From Longitalea arenae (GTDB lineage Bacteria; Bacteroidota; Bacteroidia; Chitinophagales; Chitinophagaceae): 64,000 nt of DNA. The stretch covers positions 1 through 64,000 of the forward strand of contig NZ_JAFFJX010000015.1 in NCBI RefSeq assembly GCF_016924755.1. Direction: 5' to 3'. The notes under the pieces are model-generated. The model worked only from the letters and a program-made list of their open reading frames with translations, did not search any database and was not told where the DNA came from. The translations under genes were made by a program, and so were the position numbers. This document shows positions 62,701 through 64,000 of the stretch, piece after piece. Each line of letters starts with the position of its first letter. The first letter of the stretch is position 1.

Positions 62701-62817
62701 GGCATCTGCTTTTTTACCCATTTCTTTTTCGTGCTGGTTAACAAACCAGGTAAACGAAAGCTGGTATAAAGAGATCAGGATCAACAGACCTGCAAAAATG
62801 CTAACCAGTGCTCTCAT
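59764..62817 (-). CDS. secDF: Protein translocase subunit SecDF (fused)
   Basis: A 1017-residue fusion of SecD and SecF, the proton-driven helper of Sec protein export. The SecD half has helix 1 at the start, the ELLLGLDLQGGINVTMDI motif, a long periplasmic domain (about 120-500) and the helices with VVGPTLGEQAVNGG, LTIGMAVDTNVIIFERIKEEL. The SecF half begins near residue 690 with FHGFRYGVEFSGGRSYVV and ends with VIGFSMNDTVIVYDRIRE and the LTVFLTILILFLVGGEVTKGFAFAMLIG helices. Twelve transmembrane segments are expected. The periplasmic domain is larger than in many SecDs, with an insertion rich in polar residues around 290-330. Confidence 0.97.
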   Translation of the reverse strand: MRALVSIFAGLLILISLYQLSFTWFVNQHEKEMGKKADAYVKRTYPLTPAQKYPTNTEARALYKDTVDNARDAFLDSLLTASRDKKITWWGQSYQKAKESELLLGLDLQGGINVTMDIALDGLIKGLANNPKDPQLLKAIAEAQRRKLTSDQNFIDLFANAYREQNSANKLAPLFANANNKLSATASDNRVLDYIHEQANAAMKQTFQVLRKRIDKFGVAQPNISLDENKGIITVELAGASDPERVRKYLQSTANLQFWEVYTLEELSSSVMNASKALDDYLSYTKLDSTGAIDSTQKDTSAASRNILASKIKFIPPQQDPNTGKVSYSPSIGLALLADTGTVNRYLSIPAVRNSFPANVKFLWGKQDRDDDGKLSNFLRLYAIKTVPGRDRAELEGDAIVDARQEFDQVTNEVAVAMEMNASGAKNWARMTEKNVGKPIAIVLDDIVYSAPNVIQKIEGGNSRITMGSGGKNQQLVIEEANDLANILKAGKLEAPAIIVQEQVVGPTLGEQAVNGGIMAFAISFIVIFILMLVYYNTAGIVANIALILNLLFTIGVLSALNATLTAPGIAGLVLTIGMAVDTNVIIFERIKEELSKGSNYAQAVKTGYLRSLPPVLDAHITTLLTAIILFIYGLGPVLGFATTQILGILLSLFCGILVSRLITDFYTNKNRHFKYFTALSKRIFKHAAFKFIQYRKIAYVISAVVLLVGIASFFHGFRYGVEFSGGRSYVVNFGKEVNAEEVRNALEKTFGSTPVIKTYGGTSKLNITTDYRVAETGLSVDSAVQSTLYSGLKPFLPEATTQQDFNNRLLEGSNKVNPTISDDLKAGAQWATFWSMLIIAIYIFIRFRDWRYSVGTIIALLHDVLVTMAVFSFLKDVVPFPLEIDQHFIAAILTVIGFSMNDTVIVYDRIREYSHTMHGADKTTIINKAINETLSRTIMTSLTVFLTILILFLVGGEVTKGFAFAMLIGVITGTYSSIFVAAPILIDFAKNKPLGEPAPEPKASSTAQKPALAKKA

Positions 62818-62848
62818 TGGATTGTGTCATTTATTTTTTTAGAGTTGG

Positions 62849-62856
62849 CAAAGATA
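62849..62856 (-). promoter_or_regulatory. Candidate -7 box of secDF
   Basis: TATCTTTG on the minus strand followed by CC, 31 bases before the ATG. The -33 is not evident. Confidence 0.45.
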
Positions 62857-62930
62857 GTGTTTTCGGTCAGAAACCAGGTAGTTTGTTGCGTTTAACTCGC
62901 TACTGGCGGCCATTTTCCGGAAATTCCGTC

Positions 62931-63022
62931 ACCGGTTACCTGATGCCGGTTACCGGGCGCTGAATTTCAGGGTTTCGGACCGGTTTTCTGGTCCCCTGTA
63001 ACCGGTGACCGGGAACCGGGAA
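62931..63022. repeat. Heptad array, inverted arms
   Basis: The left arm (62931-62958) has units ACCGGTT, ACCTGAT, GCCGGTT, ACCGGGC; the right arm (62995-63022) has CCTGTAA, CCGGTGA, CCGGGAA twice. It lies in the divergent spacer between secDF and the aminotransferase gene. Confidence 0.85.
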
Positions 63023-63101
63023 CCCATGTCTCTGATACATCGAAAACCAATAACGTTTCACTTACATTTAAATTTTAGAAATTCTGCAATTTCAAATTAA
63101 C

Positions 63102-63109
63102 TACTTTTG
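63102..63109 (+). promoter_or_regulatory. Candidate -7 box of aminotransferase gene
   Basis: TACTTTTG followed by CGG, 32 bases before the ATG. No TTG at proper distance. Confidence 0.45.
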
Positions 63110-63141
63110 CGGCACAAAAAAATTACCAACCTAATTTTAGT

Positions 63142-64000
63142 ATGCAACTATCATCCCGTTTACAGTTATTCAACGAGCCGGAAACCCTGAAGATGGCTAA
63201 GTTGGGCCGTGAATTGCGCGCCAAAGGAATTGATGTGATCGACCTGAGCCTGGGCGAACCAGATTTTGATACCCCCGAGCATATTAAGGAAGCTGCCAAG
63301 AAGGCAATTGACGACAACTGGAGCCACTATACACCTGTAGCCGGTTATCCTGAACTGCGTGAAGCGGTTTGTACCAAGCTGAAGCGTGATAATAACCTGA
63401 ACTATAAACCCGAAAATATTATTGCTTCTACCGGCGCCAAGCACAGCCTGGCGAATGCGGTATTTGCAACTGTGAGCAAAGGCGATGAAGTGATCATCCC
63501 CACTCCTTACTGGGTTACTTATTCCGAGATCGTGAAACTGGGTGAAGGCGTTGTGAAACTGGTGCCTACTTCCTTGAAGAACAAATACAAGATCACGCCC
63601 CAGGAGCTGGAAGCCGCCATCAGCGACAAAACCAGGCTGTTCATTTTCTCTTCTCCCTGTAACCCCAGCGGAAGCGTGTACAGCAAAGCCGAGCTGGAAG
63701 GCCTGGCCAATGTATTCAAGAAATATCCAAACTGTTATATCCTGTCTGACGAAATTTATGAATACATCAATTTCGTTGGCAAACACGAGAGCATTGCGCA
63801 GTTCGAAGAACTGAAAGACCGCGTGATCGTTCTGAACGGTTTGAGTAAAGGTTTTGCCATGACCGGTTACCGCTTAGGTTACCTGGCGGCGCATCCTGAT
63901 GTGATCAAAGCGTGTGAAAAATTACAGGGCCAGTTCACCAGTGGTACCAACAGTATCACCCAGCGTGCTGCCATCACGGCGCTGACCACCGATCTGAAGC
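63142..64000 (+). CDS. PLP-dependent aminotransferase (class I/II), 3' end outside window
   Basis: The first 286 residues of an aspartate-aminotransferase-like enzyme of fold type I. The sequence begins MQLSSRLQLFNEPETLKMAKLG, then DLSLGEPDFDTPEHI (substrate loop), WSHYTPVAGYPELREAV, NIIASTGAKHSLANAV, the FSSPCNPSGSVYSKAEL region with the conserved Asn, LSDEIYEYINF with the PLP-binding Asp and Tyr, and the Schiff-base lysine in LNGLSKGFAMTGYRLGY. Most like AspC/AspB of group Igamma, which make aspartate or related amino acids, though family members vary in substrate. The reading frame is open at the end of the window. Confidence 0.92.
   Translation, partial: MQLSSRLQLFNEPETLKMAKLGRELRAKGIDVIDLSLGEPDFDTPEHIKEAAKKAIDDNWSHYTPVAGYPELREAVCTKLKRDNNLNYKPENIIASTGAKHSLANAVFATVSKGDEVIIPTPYWVTYSEIVKLGEGVVKLVPTSLKNKYKITPQELEAAISDKTRLFIFSSPCNPSGSVYSKAELEGLANVFKKYPNCYILSDEIYEYINFVGKHESIAQFEELKDRVIVLNGLSKGFAMTGYRLGYLAAHPDVIKACEKLQGQFTSGTNSITQRAAITALTTDLK

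Overview
The window is a stretch of chromosome from a member of the Bacteroidota, most likely family Chitinophagaceae (Niastella/Chitinophaga-like). The pointers are a SusC/SusD pair, a type IX secretion sorting-domain protein, an ECF sigma factor followed by an anti-sigma/outer-membrane-barrel fusion, LytS/LytTR signalling, fused SecDF, an SSS-type xylose cluster, several DUF families common in the phylum, and promoters that show the Bacteroidota -7 box (TAnnTTTG) rather than a sigma70-type -10. Genus is an inference. No phage, insertion sequence, integrase or CRISPR array was seen.

Layout. 0-8 kb: ABC-2 permease, SRPBCC protein, DUF2911 protein, SusC/SusD pair. 8-16.5 kb: SemiSWEET, GNAT, bioA, then a four-gene surface-signalling unit (ECF sigma, dual-membrane anti-sigma/barrel, LVIVD lipoprotein, small barrel), queG and an AraC regulator. 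16.7-21.5 kb: xylose catabolism (xylB, xylA, sodium/solute symporter) divergent from the AraC gene. 21.5-27.3 kb: CAP protein, serine hydrolase, clpB, DsbA-like protein. 27.3-32.5 kb: tRNA-like gene, membrane hydroxylase, queD, DoxX, an unrecognised lipoprotein. 32.6-40 kb: glycolysis (pyk, pfkA), an RmlD-like reductase, a deiminase/CtlX pair, acyl-CoA dehydrogenase. 40-48.4 kb: YggS, LytS/LytTR pair, small secreted protein, glnS, M20 peptidase, T9SS cargo. 48.4-64 kb: acyl-CoA mutase large subunit with its membrane partner, IscA-type protein, YjbR, RprXY-like two-component system, DUF1003, a GH18-NodB-GT2 polysaccharide enzyme, MFS exporter, secDF and a truncated aminotransferase.

Most of the window is ordinary housekeeping. 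The striking non-coding feature is in the spacers: at about twenty places they are filled with degenerate arrays of strict 7- or 8-base period, usually as two inverted arms. The unit sequence differs between loci and can change inside one array without loss of phase. Arrays run up to, and often into, the flanking start or stop codons: they encode the last residues of the AraC regulator and the M20 peptidase, and one seems to have removed the canonical start codon of queG. I do not recognise this as a described repeat class. The second notable item is the sigma/anti-sigma unit, whose anti-sigma protein carries an inner-membrane helix, a disordered periplasm-length linker and an outer-membrane barrel in one chain.
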